DNA of 64,000 bases from Mariniflexile sp044335535 (GCF_044335535.1 NZ_JBIQVZ010000008.1:62001-126000); one strand, 5' to 3'; numbered from the stretch's first letter, positions 7,471 through 15,468 are shown. The notes: a model not told the origin generated them from the letters alone. Numbers and translations are program-made.

Positions 7471-7704
7471 TTAACCTTTTACATCTGCCATTGAAGCACC
7501 AAAGTTGATATGTAATGTATTGCCATTTGGTGTGACTAAAGCTGGAACAGAGTTTACTCCTGCTTTTTCTGCTTCTAAAATTCTGTTTCGGTCTTCTCCA
7601 ATGTTTACGACTTCAACATTTTCAGCTCCTACTAAATTTATGATATCGTGTTCTGCACTTATGCAAACTGGACATCCTGCGTGATAGAAAATTGTTTTTT
7701 TCAT
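7471..7704 (-). CDS. Thioredoxin/glutaredoxin-like CPVC protein
   Basis: From ATG 7704 the product has 77 residues: a first strand KKTIFYHAG, the redox motif CPVC at about 10-13, and VNSVPALVTPNG, which holds the cis-proline loop of the thioredoxin fold. It is short, close to glutaredoxin size, and lacks a signal peptide, so it acts in the cytoplasm. A TTG 39 bases upstream would add an unlikely extension that overlaps the promoter. A MarR-type operator sits against its -7 element. A cysteine-rich regulator and a dithiol protein together suggest a thiol-stress response, but this is inference. Confidence 0.85.
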   Translation of the reverse strand: MKKTIFYHAGCPVCISAEHDIINLVGAENVEVVNIGEDRNRILEAEKAGVNSVPALVTPNGNTLHINFGASMADVKG

Positions 7705-7740
7705 TTTATTATTTTTTTGATTAAAGCATTGTTGCTTTTG

Positions 7741-7764
7741 CAAATATAGTAAGGAGTCCTAACT
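7741..7764 (-). promoter_or_regulatory. CPVC gene promoter with MarR-type operator
   Basis: The -7 element TATATTTG is at 7748-7741 and the palindrome TAAGGAGTCCTAA at 7750-7762, directly upstream of it. A TTTG lies about 19 bases before the -7 element, at the usual -33 position. The operator thus fills the spacer. Confidence 0.65.
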
Positions 7765-7877
7765 AAACAAATTTTAATCGTTTTTTTTGAAATACTAAAG
7801 TTTATTTTTTATTCAGATTGTTTGTTTAGTGCAGTATTTTTTAGCTTCTGACTAACGTTCTTACAATATGTTTAAAA

Positions 7878-9236
7878 TCAAGTATTTACAAAACCAAGAT
7901 CTTCATCAGTCAAAGCAAATTTATCGATTTGTTTTTTAATCCTCTTTACTAAGCCTAATTTTCTCTTCTGATCCAAAAACAGGTATCCTTCTGGATTGAT
8001 ATATGTAGTTCCTTTTACAACCATATTCCAAATAATCACTGCCAACTTTCTAGCTGTTGCACTGATGTCTGATACCCTCCCTTTCCTAAAGTTTATTCTA
8101 TGAAAAAAATCCCTCAATGGAGTTGACTCCTTTAAATTTCCTATGGCATTTGCAGCATTTCTCAAAGCTATTTTAAGACGGTTGCTCCCTTTTGGGACCC
8201 TGCTCGATAGGACTTTACCACCACTTACTTTATTATTGGGGGCTAAACGGAGCCAAGAGGCAAAATGCTTGGCCGTATTGAACTTCCTGATACCTTCTAT
8301 ACCGACTTCACTCATCAAGGCCAATACTGTTGAGTAGCTCATGCCTTCAATGGCAAGCAAATCAGTTCCCTCAAACATTTGATAGGATTTTAAGTTCAGG
8401 TCTATGTTCTTAGGGGTATTTTTGTTTATTCTTTTATGAGTTTTGGGGTCAATATAGTGCTGTTTTTTGTTGTCATCGCTACCTATTATTTCATTGAGTT
8501 TTTTTTCAATTTCCAAATCACATTGTACAATCTTGTGTTGAAGGTATTCATAGGTTTCAAGTTCCTGCCTCAAGGCAAAGAGGTAATCTGTACGATTGTT
8601 GGAATGTAGGGCCTTGGCTATTTCCTCTTCTGATTTCCTGCAATTACCGTGGCGCAGGGATGCTAACTTTTGAGGTTCTTTTTCGCCATCACAAATAGCC
8701 TTGATAATTGAAATCCCGGTAAGTCCACAAATATCCTTTACCACCACATCTAGCCTGAGGTTTAAAAGGCGCAGGTACTTTTGCATTTTTTTGGAGGTAG
8801 AAGCACTCGAGTGGATTAAATTTGCCCTATGCCTGCAATAGGTCCTTAGTTGTTCTGTCCGTCCGTCGGGTAGAAAGCTACCCGATAGTAAGCCAAGGCT
8901 ATGCAGTTTTTGAATCCATTGGCAATCCTTGACATCTGTCTTTTTTCCTTTGATGTTTTTTGTGAACTTGCCATTACATAGGATTACGTGGAAACCACGG
9001 GATAACAATACCGCATAGAGGTTTTGCCAATAGGTTCCTGTGCTCTCCATAGCTATGGTCTTGACTTGATTCTCTTCAAGCCAGTCTGCCATCGCAAAAA
9101 GGTCTTCATTAAAAACCCCATACTCCCGGAGATCTTGTTCAGATTGTCCCACAGCCACCCAATGGGAACGGCTGCCTACATCAATGCCCCCAGCGTGGGG
9201 ATTGACGATTTCCATTGAAATTACATCATGTTCCAT
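7878..9236 (-). CDS. IS110-family DEDD transposase
   Basis: This 452-residue protein looks complete. The N-terminal RuvC-like DEDD domain has Asp in GGIDVGS (about 19), Glu in AMESTG (about 64) and two Asp in KKTDVKD (about 97 and 100). The C-terminal Transposase_20 domain has the conserved region IEGMSYSTVLALMSEVG and the Ser-containing stretch NKVSGGKVLSSRVPKG, where the catalytic serine is expected. The enzyme inserts DNA without large target duplications, guided in studied relatives by a bridge RNA from the non-coding end. The frame is intact, so the element may still be active. Confidence 0.93.
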   Translation of the reverse strand: MEHDVISMEIVNPHAGGIDVGSRSHWVAVGQSEQDLREYGVFNEDLFAMADWLEENQVKTIAMESTGTYWQNLYAVLLSRGFHVILCNGKFTKNIKGKKTDVKDCQWIQKLHSLGLLSGSFLPDGRTEQLRTYCRHRANLIHSSASTSKKMQKYLRLLNLRLDVVVKDICGLTGISIIKAICDGEKEPQKLASLRHGNCRKSEEEIAKALHSNNRTDYLFALRQELETYEYLQHKIVQCDLEIEKKLNEIIGSDDNKKQHYIDPKTHKRINKNTPKNIDLNLKSYQMFEGTDLLAIEGMSYSTVLALMSEVGIEGIRKFNTAKHFASWLRLAPNNKVSGGKVLSSRVPKGSNRLKIALRNAANAIGNLKESTPLRDFFHRINFRKGRVSDISATARKLAVIIWNMVVKGTTYINPEGYLFLDQKRKLGLVKRIKKQIDKFALTDEDLGFVNT

Positions 9237-9485
9237 ACAGTTAAGAATTAAAAAAGACTCTAAGGAGATGTGCTTTTGGCAGAGTAAATATTCTGAACGG
9301 GGTTCTCCATCTTAGGTGGAGACCGCCACTGAAGTCATCGCAAACATCTCAACCAGGATTGCGCCCGTGCTTTTATGCAACAGTTTGAAAATCGGCCTTG
9401 CAAAGAGCTAAACAAGTTTACGAAATTATTCGATATCCTCCGCTTAAGTTAGCGGGAGAAGTCAATGCTTCGGAATAGGGAGGAT
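9237..9485 (-). ncRNA. Candidate bridge RNA region of the IS110 element
   Basis: About 250 non-coding bases precede the transposase inside the element, while the other end has only about 20. Several stems fit a structured RNA: GAGATGT/ACATCTC (9265-9271 with 9344-9350) enclosing GGTTCTCCA/TGGAGACC (9301-9309 with 9317-9324), and CCTCCGCT/AGCGGGAG (9437-9444 with 9451-9458). The last loop carries GCTAAC on the RNA strand, the same hexamer as the attC core. IS110 relatives such as IS621 encode a bridge RNA at this place. Expression is not shown. Confidence 0.5.
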
Positions 9486-9488
9486 TGT

Positions 9489-9650
9489 GGCTAACGTGTT
9501 TCTATAAGAATAGTGCGGTTTTGTGTGCGAGGATTTTGCTTCGCCAGTTCGTTTCACTCGTGTCCGAAGGAAAATCGGATGCAAGCAAACAAGCAACGCC
9601 CTTTTGATTAGACCAAAATAAGCAATTTTTTATATACGTTTGTTAGCAAC
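9489..9650 (-). repeat. attC-like imperfect palindrome, copy 4
   Basis: On the minus strand it runs from GCTAACA (9647-9641) to CGTTAGCC (9496-9489), giving matched outer cores GCTAAC and GTTAGC. The next arms are TATATAA and TTATAG. The region has the GATTTTCC/CGGAAAATC-type inner elements and the GTGCGGTTTTG block shared with copy 1. It ends a few bases after the stop of the secreted-protein gene. Confidence 0.55.
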
Positions 9651-9655
9651 TGGCT

Positions 9656-10399
9656 TTATTTCCACCACTCGTCAATTTCCATTGGTTTGTAATCAGACCA
9701 ACCTTTGCCGAAATACTTTTCGCCCGGTGAAAATTCACCTGCTCCAATGTCAAAATCTCGATTTGTATTAGGAATTCTATAATCAGCCCAATTGCAAATT
9801 TTTTCTTTGTCGGTTGTGTAGCTTTTCCAGATTCCAACAAACGCATTGTTTGTATATCCATCTGAAATGAATTCAATATTGTCGTATTCGATTTGATTTT
9901 TGGAATTCAAATACCATTTTGAATAGAGTCTGCCTTTAAAAATTCCGCTATGTTTCTGTTCCGAGTTTTCTTTGAATTCGTAATCAGCAATTAAAATTCC
10001 TTGTGATTTAATTCCTTTGTCTGCATATTCATCGTCAACTCCGAAGTGTAATTCTTTTACTTCTTTTATTTCTGTCAGAGTTATTTTTCCATTAAAATCA
10101 CAGATTGTGCCTTTAACACACGACTTTCCAAATACAAGATATTCATTTGGATTATTTTGGTCTTTTTTAATTGAAATCAGTTTGATTTTTAATCTTTGAT
10201 GTTCTTTTCCTATAATTCCGAGAACATTATTGTTTTCTGTTAATTCCCAAATTTTTGAAAAGTCAAATTGACTGTAATTGTCCAAAACATTTTCAGACTT
10301 GAGTTCACTTTCAAGTAAAAAGGCGGTCAGGAATTTTTCGTTCGATTGAGCAATCGAAATGTTTGTAAAAAGTAATAATGTCCAAATTAATAACTTCAT
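9656..10399 (-). CDS. Secreted protein of unknown function
   Basis: From ATG 10399 the product has 247 residues. It starts with a cleavable signal peptide (MKLLIWTLLLFTNISIAQS) without a lipobox. The remainder is polar and rich in beta-forming stretches, with two cysteines in GKSCVKGTICDF and one in EKICNWADY. I do not recognise the family. It is the only gene between a half attC-like site (10419-10440) and copy 4, and its stop sits 6 bp before the attC core. This fits a single-gene cassette next to the integrase remnant. Confidence 0.7.
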   Translation of the reverse strand: MKLLIWTLLLFTNISIAQSNEKFLTAFLLESELKSENVLDNYSQFDFSKIWELTENNNVLGIIGKEHQRLKIKLISIKKDQNNPNEYLVFGKSCVKGTICDFNGKITLTEIKEVKELHFGVDDEYADKGIKSQGILIADYEFKENSEQKHSGIFKGRLYSKWYLNSKNQIEYDNIEFISDGYTNNAFVGIWKSYTTDKEKICNWADYRIPNTNRDFDIGAGEFSPGEKYFGKGWSDYKPMEIDEWWK

Positions 10400-10418
10400 T
10401 TTCTTGATTTGTTCAGCT

Positions 10419-10440
10419 TGCTGCCAACACTCGTATAACC
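10419..10440 (-). repeat. Possible attC/attI-type half site
   Basis: The minus strand reads TTATACGAGTGTTGGCAGC, with the same arrangement (TTATA, spacer, GTT core) as the left ends of the attC-like copies. No matching right half is seen. It lies between the recombinase remnant and the first block, where an attI site would be. Confidence 0.3.
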
Positions 10441-10474
10441 ACAACAAACAGCAATTCCATTATAATTATATCGT

Positions 10475-10642
10475 TTATATACGCAATATATTACTTTTTA
10501 ACAAGGTATCCAATGGGCTTATAATGGTCTTATTATTAATTTCAATGGTTTTTGTGTAAATCTCTGTTGTTTTCGGAGAATTATGTCCCAACATATTCTG
10601 TAAATGCCTTATGTTTATGTTGTTTTCAATGCCATGTGTAGC
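10475..10642 (-). pseudogene. Tyrosine recombinase remnant (C-terminal 55 residues)
   Basis: Read from 10642 the frame gives ATHGIENNINIRHLQNMLGH, then NSPKTTEIYT, and near the end ISPLDTLLK before TAA at 10477-10475. This is the last active-site region of a tyrosine recombinase: the R-x2-LLGH-type His and the Tyr nucleophile in TTEIYT. The ...SPLD tail occurs in Bacteroidota integrases and also in IntI proteins. The N-terminal four-fifths are missing. The frame begins directly after the stop codon of the DUF192 gene, which marks the junction of core and accessory DNA. Too little remains to tell an IntI from another XerCD-like recombinase. Confidence 0.75.
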
Positions 10643-11119
10643 TTATTGCCTAAAACTAATACTATCTCCTACAGCAAGCGACCAAGTATCTGATAAACCG
10701 GCATTAATTTCTAATACATATTTAGCAGGAACATGTGATGGCAACGAGCTTTCATCGAAAGGTTGGGCATTCTTTTGAAAGCTTACAATTTTTTTAGTGT
10801 CGCTTATGTAAATAATATCCAAAGGTATTTTGGTGTTTTTCATGTAAAAATAACGTTGGGCAACGTCATCAAAAACAAACAACATGCCTTGGTTTTCCTC
10901 CATGGCATCACGGTACATTAATCCCGTTTGGATATCAAAATCTGTATCGGCTATTTCAATATCCAAATGTATTTTAGTGGAATCAGCCGACTTAAAAATA
11001 GTAAGATTGCCTTCTTTTTTAAATGAAATGTCTGTTTGCGTGACTGCTTTTTTATCTTCTTTACAGGCAAAAACACTTAAAAGGATGATTGAAACGAACG
11101 TAACGTATTTAAAAAACAT
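10643..11119 (-). CDS. DUF192 lipoprotein
   Basis: From ATG 11119 the product has 158 residues. It starts with a signal peptide and lipobox SVFAC, followed by a DUF192 domain (PF02643): DFDIQTGLMYRDAMEENQGMLF, FYMKNTKIPLDIIYI, and the closing LEINAGLSD. The family is a small conserved exported domain of unknown function. Its start lies 1 bp after the end of lgt, so the two are cotranscribed, and it is itself a likely substrate of the lipoprotein pathway. Its stop codon abuts the recombinase remnant. Confidence 0.88.
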   Translation of the reverse strand: MFFKYVTFVSIILLSVFACKEDKKAVTQTDISFKKEGNLTIFKSADSTKIHLDIEIADTDFDIQTGLMYRDAMEENQGMLFVFDDVAQRYFYMKNTKIPLDIIYISDTKKIVSFQKNAQPFDESSLPSHVPAKYVLEINAGLSDTWSLAVGDSISFRQ

Positions 11120-11120
11120 C

Positions 11121-12050
11121 TTATTTAACGGTGGTTTTGGGTTTGTAAACAAACATAAAATACAGACCAATACCTATAAAGGGAATGCTTAACCATTGCC
11201 CGGTATTTAATCCAAACCAATTGATGTATTCATCACCTTGAGGTTCTTTTACAAACTCTACAAAGAAACGTACCGTCCATAATAAAATTAAAAACAGGCC
11301 AAAAAGGAATCCCGTTTGGTCTCTTTTTGTTGTTTTAGAGTAGAAATACCATAAAATTAAAAATACAAAAATATAACAAAACGATTCGTATAATTGTGCA
11401 GGATGGCGGTATGGAACTGCATTTAATAACTCAACAAACTGAGGGTTATCGGTAACGGCATTATATGCTTTCTGAACATCGTTGATCCCCGTTAATTGCA
11501 CAATTTGGTTTTTATAGTATTCATCTTGGATAAACCGAACGCCAAAAGAAGAATCGGTAACTTTTCCAATAATTTCAGAATTTATAAAGTTGCCAATACG
11601 GATAAAAATAGCACCCGAAGCCACCGAAATAACGACCCGGTCTAAAATCCAAAGTAACGATTTGTAGTTGTATTTTTTACGGTATAAATACATGCCAATA
11701 ATAATACCAATAGCAGCACCGTGGCTTGCTAACCCTTGAAAACCTGTAAATTCGAAGCCTCCTTTAAATTTAAAAGGTAGAAAGATGCTGAAAAAATCTT
11801 GAGAGATTAATTCCGATTGGTAAAATAATACATGCCCTAAACGCGCACCAATCATAGTCGCTAAAACGGTGTATATAAATAAAGGATCCAGATATTCTAA
11901 CGATACTTTTTCTTTTGTAAAAATACGCTTCATAATGTACCAGCCCAAAACAAAGGCAACCACCCACATAAGGCTGTAAAAGTGTAATTTAAAATTTCCA
12001 ATAATGTCGATGCCTGTTATGGGATTCCAGTCAAATTTTAATAGGTACAT
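11121..12050 (-). CDS. lgt: Prolipoprotein diacylglyceryl transferase
   Basis: This 309-residue inner-membrane enzyme has about seven membrane segments. It transfers a diacylglyceryl group from phosphatidylglycerol to the lipobox cysteine of prolipoproteins. Family signatures are visible: GARLGHVLFYQ, HGAAIGII, the RIGNFINSEIIG segment with the essential Arg and Asn-Glu region, and HPAQLYES. Length is normal. It is placed in a run of genes for exported lipoproteins (DUF192, cyclophilin, GldI), all of which need this step. Confidence 0.97.
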   Translation of the reverse strand: MYLLKFDWNPITGIDIIGNFKLHFYSLMWVVAFVLGWYIMKRIFTKEKVSLEYLDPLFIYTVLATMIGARLGHVLFYQSELISQDFFSIFLPFKFKGGFEFTGFQGLASHGAAIGIIIGMYLYRKKYNYKSLLWILDRVVISVASGAIFIRIGNFINSEIIGKVTDSSFGVRFIQDEYYKNQIVQLTGINDVQKAYNAVTDNPQFVELLNAVPYRHPAQLYESFCYIFVFLILWYFYSKTTKRDQTGFLFGLFLILLWTVRFFVEFVKEPQGDEYINWFGLNTGQWLSIPFIGIGLYFMFVYKPKTTVK

Positions 12051-12101
12051 AGATTTATAATTTTCAGCGTTTTATTAATATGCTTTATGCTTTTTTCGAA
12101 A

Positions 12102-13229
12102 TTACTTTTGAAGCTCTAAAATTTCAACTTCAAAAATTAAATTAGTCTTTGGAGGAATCGCTCTATTTCCTGTTTCGCCATATCCTAAATGATACGGAAT
12201 GAATAGCGTCGCTTTGTCGCCTACCTGCAATTGTTGTAAGCCTTCCTTAAATCCAGCAATCATTTGTGCATTAGGGCTTAAATTAGCCACGATGGGCTGG
12301 TATTGATTGGCCGCTTTTCGATGCTCATTCACAATGCCAAACGTTTCAGCTATTTCTAGTTGGTTAGTGTCAAGTATTTTGCCGTCTTCTAGGAATAAGG
12401 TGTAGTTCGTTAAAACCTTGCTGGTTTCTTTTAAATTGGCACCAGTGCCTTTTTCGGTAATGGTATATTGTAAACCGGAAGCTAGGGTGGTAGCTTGTTC
12501 CCGTTGTTTTCTAAATTTATCTTTAGTGGCGTTTAAAAGTGCTTCGGCTTTGGCTGCTTTTTCTTTTTCAAGTTTTTCAGCTTCAGCAAAATGATTAATA
12601 AACACTTTAGGAGCATCAAAGGTTTTGGCTGCTTTTCCTTTTCTTATAATGTTTAGTTCTTTAATAACAACAGCTTCAAGAGGTTTGTCGTTTGAATCTG
12701 TTTTTACATTTGAAATACTATCTTGTATATCCAAGCCTAAAACCAATTCGCCAAAAACAGCATGTTTGTTATCTAAAAACGGCGTAGGTTTTTCCGTTAT
12801 AAAAAATTGACTGCCATTGGTTTTTGGACCCGAATTCGCCATAGATAACATACCAGGTTTATCATGTTTTAAATCGGGGTGAAATTCGTCTAAAAACTTA
12901 TATCCAGGACTCCCAGAACCCGTACCTGTTGGGTCGCCACCTTGAATCATAAAACTATCGATAACACGGTGGAAAATGGTGCCGTTAAAAAACTTTTTTC
13001 CTTTATAAACGCTATCAACCATCGTGTTGGTGCCTTCTGCAAGCGATACAAAATTAGCAACGGTAGTAGGTGTTTTCTCGAAAGCTAATTTAGCGACCAT
13101 AGTGCCTTTTGTAGTAACAAACTCTGCATAAATACCATCTTCAAGGTCTGGGTATTGTGCTTTGCAAGATGTAATAGCTATTAATAAAGTAATAAATAAA
13201 ACTTTAAAAGAAATTTTTAATGGGGTCAT
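12102..13229 (-). CDS. Lipoprotein peptidyl-prolyl isomerase, cyclophilin plus FKBP
   Basis: From ATG 13229 the product has 375 residues: a signal peptide with lipobox AITSC, then a cyclophilin domain (residues about 30-210; FHRVIDSFMIQGGDPTGTGSGSPG and NGSQFFIT). A charged linker rich in Lys, Glu and Ala follows (about 220-255), and then an FKBP domain (about 260-375; IAGFKEGLQQLQVGDKATLFIPYHLGYG). It probably helps fold outer-membrane or surface proteins in the periplasm. Two isomerase folds in one lipoprotein are common in Bacteroidota. It lies 2 bp downstream of gldI. Confidence 0.93.
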   Translation of the reverse strand: MTPLKISFKVLFITLLIAITSCKAQYPDLEDGIYAEFVTTKGTMVAKLAFEKTPTTVANFVSLAEGTNTMVDSVYKGKKFFNGTIFHRVIDSFMIQGGDPTGTGSGSPGYKFLDEFHPDLKHDKPGMLSMANSGPKTNGSQFFITEKPTPFLDNKHAVFGELVLGLDIQDSISNVKTDSNDKPLEAVVIKELNIIRKGKAAKTFDAPKVFINHFAEAEKLEKEKAAKAEALLNATKDKFRKQREQATTLASGLQYTITEKGTGANLKETSKVLTNYTLFLEDGKILDTNQLEIAETFGIVNEHRKAANQYQPIVANLSPNAQMIAGFKEGLQQLQVGDKATLFIPYHLGYGETGNRAIPPKTNLIFEVEILELQK

Positions 13230-13230
13230 G

Positions 13231-13779
13231 CTAATTTGTTTGATTTTGGGTAATAGAATTGATGGTGACTTCACAAATTAAAGGGATGTTGCTACCAATT
13301 TTATGTTCGTCGCCATAATAGCCATACGCTTTTTGGGATGGAAATAAAAAGGTTGCCGTTTCGCCTGTTTTTAAAAGTTTTAAGCCTTCACGCAGCCCTG
13401 AAAATAGCGCTTCTCTATCCATAGCGTAGTTTTGGGTTTTAAGTTCTTCTTTAGAATATATCAAACGGCCATTTAGTGTTTTTACATTGTAATCGTAATT
13501 AACAATATCTCCAAATTTTGGGGTCTCTAAAGAATCAATCTCAACTTTTGAATTGTAGTAATACCAAAAACCACTTTCTGAAGCTATATAATTATTTTCT
13601 TTATCTTTCTTTATTATTTTTTCAATTAGAGATTGCTCGTGGGCATATAATTTTTTATTTCGTTCAACCGAAGCATTAATAAAAGAACCAGAACTCACAG
13701 AAACCGGGCGTCTGGCTTCTGGTTGTTTACAGCTAACAAAAGCTAGTAAAATAACGATTATTAAATACAGTTTATTCAT
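13231..13779 (-). CDS. gldI: Gliding-associated FKBP-type lipoprotein GldI
   Basis: This 182-residue lipoprotein (lipobox FVSCK) has an FKBP-type isomerase domain in the C-terminal half (LFSGLREGLKLLKTGETATFLFPSQKAYGYYG). In Flavobacterium johnsoniae GldI is needed for gliding and is thought to assist folding of gliding and type IX secretion proteins. Length and order fit: it overlaps the end of nrnA by 8 bp and is followed by the cyclophilin/FKBP gene. The two T9SS cargo proteins near 50 kb agree with the presence of that secretion system. Confidence 0.9.
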   Translation of the reverse strand: MNKLYLIIVILLAFVSCKQPEARRPVSVSSGSFINASVERNKKLYAHEQSLIEKIIKKDKENNYIASESGFWYYYNSKVEIDSLETPKFGDIVNYDYNVKTLNGRLIYSKEELKTQNYAMDREALFSGLREGLKLLKTGETATFLFPSQKAYGYYGDEHKIGSNIPLICEVTINSITQNQTN

Positions 13780-14791
13780 TGTTTAGGGCTTTATTATAAC
13801 TAGGCAATATACTAATAAATTTTTCAACGGTATCTTTTAAAGATAAATTGCTTTTTCCGCCAGCGGCATTTATATGGCCACCACCATCAAAATGTGTTCT
13901 AGACATGTCGTTTACAGAAAAGCTGCCTTTAGAACGCAATGAAATTTTTACAATGCCTTCTTGTTTGTCTTCTATAAAAATAGCAGCCAAAACGACATTT
14001 TCTAATGACAAACCATAATTTACAATGCCTTCTGTATCCCCTTTTTTGTAATCGTATCGGTTGAGCTCTTCTTGGGAAAGGGTTATATAAGCTGTTTTAG
14101 ATTCTGGAATAACTTTTAAATTGGTTAGTGCACACCCCAATAATTGTAAACTTTTGTAGCTATTGGAGTCATAAATGTTATTATGGATTTCGGAGTTGTT
14201 GGCGCCTTTGTCAATTAAATCAGCTAAAACCCGATGGGTTTTGCTGCTGGTGGAAGAAAATCTAAACGAACCCGTGTCGGTCATAATCCCTACATATAAA
14301 CACGTTGCGATGTTAATGTCGATAACATTCAAATCGCCTAGCATATCAATAAAATGATAGACCATTTCACAAGTAGAACTCATGCTAACATCACTAAACA
14401 CATAGGTTGCATAATCGTCTGGTGCTTGGTGATGGTCAATCATTATTTTAATGGCTTTACTTGCCTCTAAAACCGTTTCCATGTTTCCTGTTCTATGAAG
14501 TGCATTGAAATCCAGCGTAAATATGATATCAGCATCAGTAATGATATCATCACATTTTTTTGTTTGCGAATCGTATTTTAAAATGGTTTGTTCACCTGGA
14601 ATCCATTTCAAAAAGTTTGGATAGTCATTAGGTGCTATAACTTGTACTTGATGATTGCTTTTTAAAAGATAATGGTAGAGCCCCAATATGGAACCAATGG
14701 CATCACCATCAGGGTTTTTATGAGGTACAATTACTATTTTTTTTGAGGTTGATAATAACTGTTTTGTATTCGAAATATCTTGTTTATTCAT
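13772..14791 (-). CDS. nrnA: DHH-family oligoribonuclease/pAp phosphatase
   Basis: This 339-residue protein has a DHH domain and a DHHA1 domain. Metal-binding motifs are visible: HKNPDGDAIGS, FTLDFNALHR, MIDHHQAPDD (the DHH signature) and DTGSFRFSSTS. The C-terminal RNA-binding motif is GGGHINAAGG. NrnA enzymes degrade short RNA oligomers and dephosphorylate pAp. It is divergent from ndk with a 175-bp promoter region between them, and first in the operon with gldI and the isomerase. Confidence 0.93.
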   Translation of the reverse strand: MNKQDISNTKQLLSTSKKIVIVPHKNPDGDAIGSILGLYHYLLKSNHQVQVIAPNDYPNFLKWIPGEQTILKYDSQTKKCDDIITDADIIFTLDFNALHRTGNMETVLEASKAIKIMIDHHQAPDDYATYVFSDVSMSSTCEMVYHFIDMLGDLNVIDINIATCLYVGIMTDTGSFRFSSTSSKTHRVLADLIDKGANNSEIHNNIYDSNSYKSLQLLGCALTNLKVIPESKTAYITLSQEELNRYDYKKGDTEGIVNYGLSLENVVLAAIFIEDKQEGIVKISLRSKGSFSVNDMSRTHFDGGGHINAAGGKSNLSLKDTVEKFISILPSYNKALNNE

Positions 14792-14828
14792 AGGTGACGA
14801 AGATACAATTTTTTTAAAATTGACAGAC

Positions 14829-14858
14829 TTGTTTTTATTGATAAATACCTTACTTTTG
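14829..14858 (+). promoter_or_regulatory. ndk promoter
   Basis: TTG at 14829-14831, a 19-base spacer and TACTTTTG at 14851-14858 match the Bacteroidota -33/-7 pattern exactly. The start codon is 108 bases further, leaving a leader of about 100 bases. Confidence 0.6.
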
Positions 14859-14966
14859 CAGCAAAATTATAAGAGATTTGTTGGTCTGTTTTCTAAAAAA
14901 AATGTTTTTTGTAAATCAAGGCCTATGAATCAAATTATTTTAACTGAATAAAATTAAAACAAAACA

Positions 14967-15386
14967 ATGGCAACAAATAGAACATTTACAATGCTAAAGC
15001 CAGATGCTGTAGAGAAAGGGCATATTGGAGCAATATTAGAAAAAATTTCAGCTTCAGGATTTAGAATTGTTGCGATGAAATTAACACAAATGACCACCAA
15101 AGATGCTCAAACTTTTTATGCAATACATAATGAGCGTCCGTTTTTTGGTGAGTTGGTCGACTATATGACACGTGGCCCAATAGTAGCTGCTATTTTAGAA
15201 AAAGACAATGCAGTCGAAGATTTTAGAACCTTAATTGGTGCTACAAATCCTGCTGATGCTGCCGAAGGTACCATTAGAAAATTGTTTGCAGACTCTATAA
15301 GTGAAAATGCAGTACACGGAAGTGACAGTGATGAAAATGCAGCTATTGAAAGCGCTTTTCATTTTTCTGGAAGAGAGATGTTTTAA
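14967..15386 (+). CDS. ndk: Nucleoside diphosphate kinase
   Basis: This 139-residue protein is full length for the family. The catalytic His lies in NAVHGSDS (about 119), and TFTMLKPDAVEKG, the nucleotide-binding N-terminus, and RPFFGELVDYM are conserved. It transfers the gamma phosphate between nucleoside triphosphates and diphosphates. The gene is monocistronic, with a good promoter upstream and a terminator 23 bp after the stop. Confidence 0.98.
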   Translation: MATNRTFTMLKPDAVEKGHIGAILEKISASGFRIVAMKLTQMTTKDAQTFYAIHNERPFFGELVDYMTRGPIVAAILEKDNAVEDFRTLIGATNPADAAEGTIRKLFADSISENAVHGSDSDENAAIESAFHFSGREMF

Positions 15387-15408
15387 AACTTGTAAAGTTT
15401 ATAAATAG

Positions 15409-15439
15409 AAAATCCCGCAACATGGTTACGGGATTTTTT
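15409..15439 (+). terminator. ndk terminator
   Basis: Stem AAAATCCCG (15409-15417) with CGGGATTTT (15429-15437), followed by Ts. Confidence 0.8.
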
Positions 15440-15468
15440 GTGTCTTAAAAAAAATTAAATAGTATTTA

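Larger units (their letters stand above)
7858..9490 (-). mobile_element. IS110-type insertion sequence at an attC-like core
   Basis: The element carries one DEDD transposase, about 20 bp of 3' and about 250 bp of 5' non-coding sequence. The sequence CTAACGT stands at both edges (7852-7858 and 9491-9497). The right one is the core of attC-like copy 4. Exact ends are uncertain because IS110 elements lack clear terminal repeats. Tetu and Holmes described IS1111-attC elements that target such sites in integrons. Confidence 0.7.

Noticed and set aside
9643..9876. 77-codon minus-strand frame overlapping the secreted protein gene
   Set aside because: It runs through the attC-like palindrome and is a shadow in another frame of the 247-residue secreted protein, which has a signal peptide.
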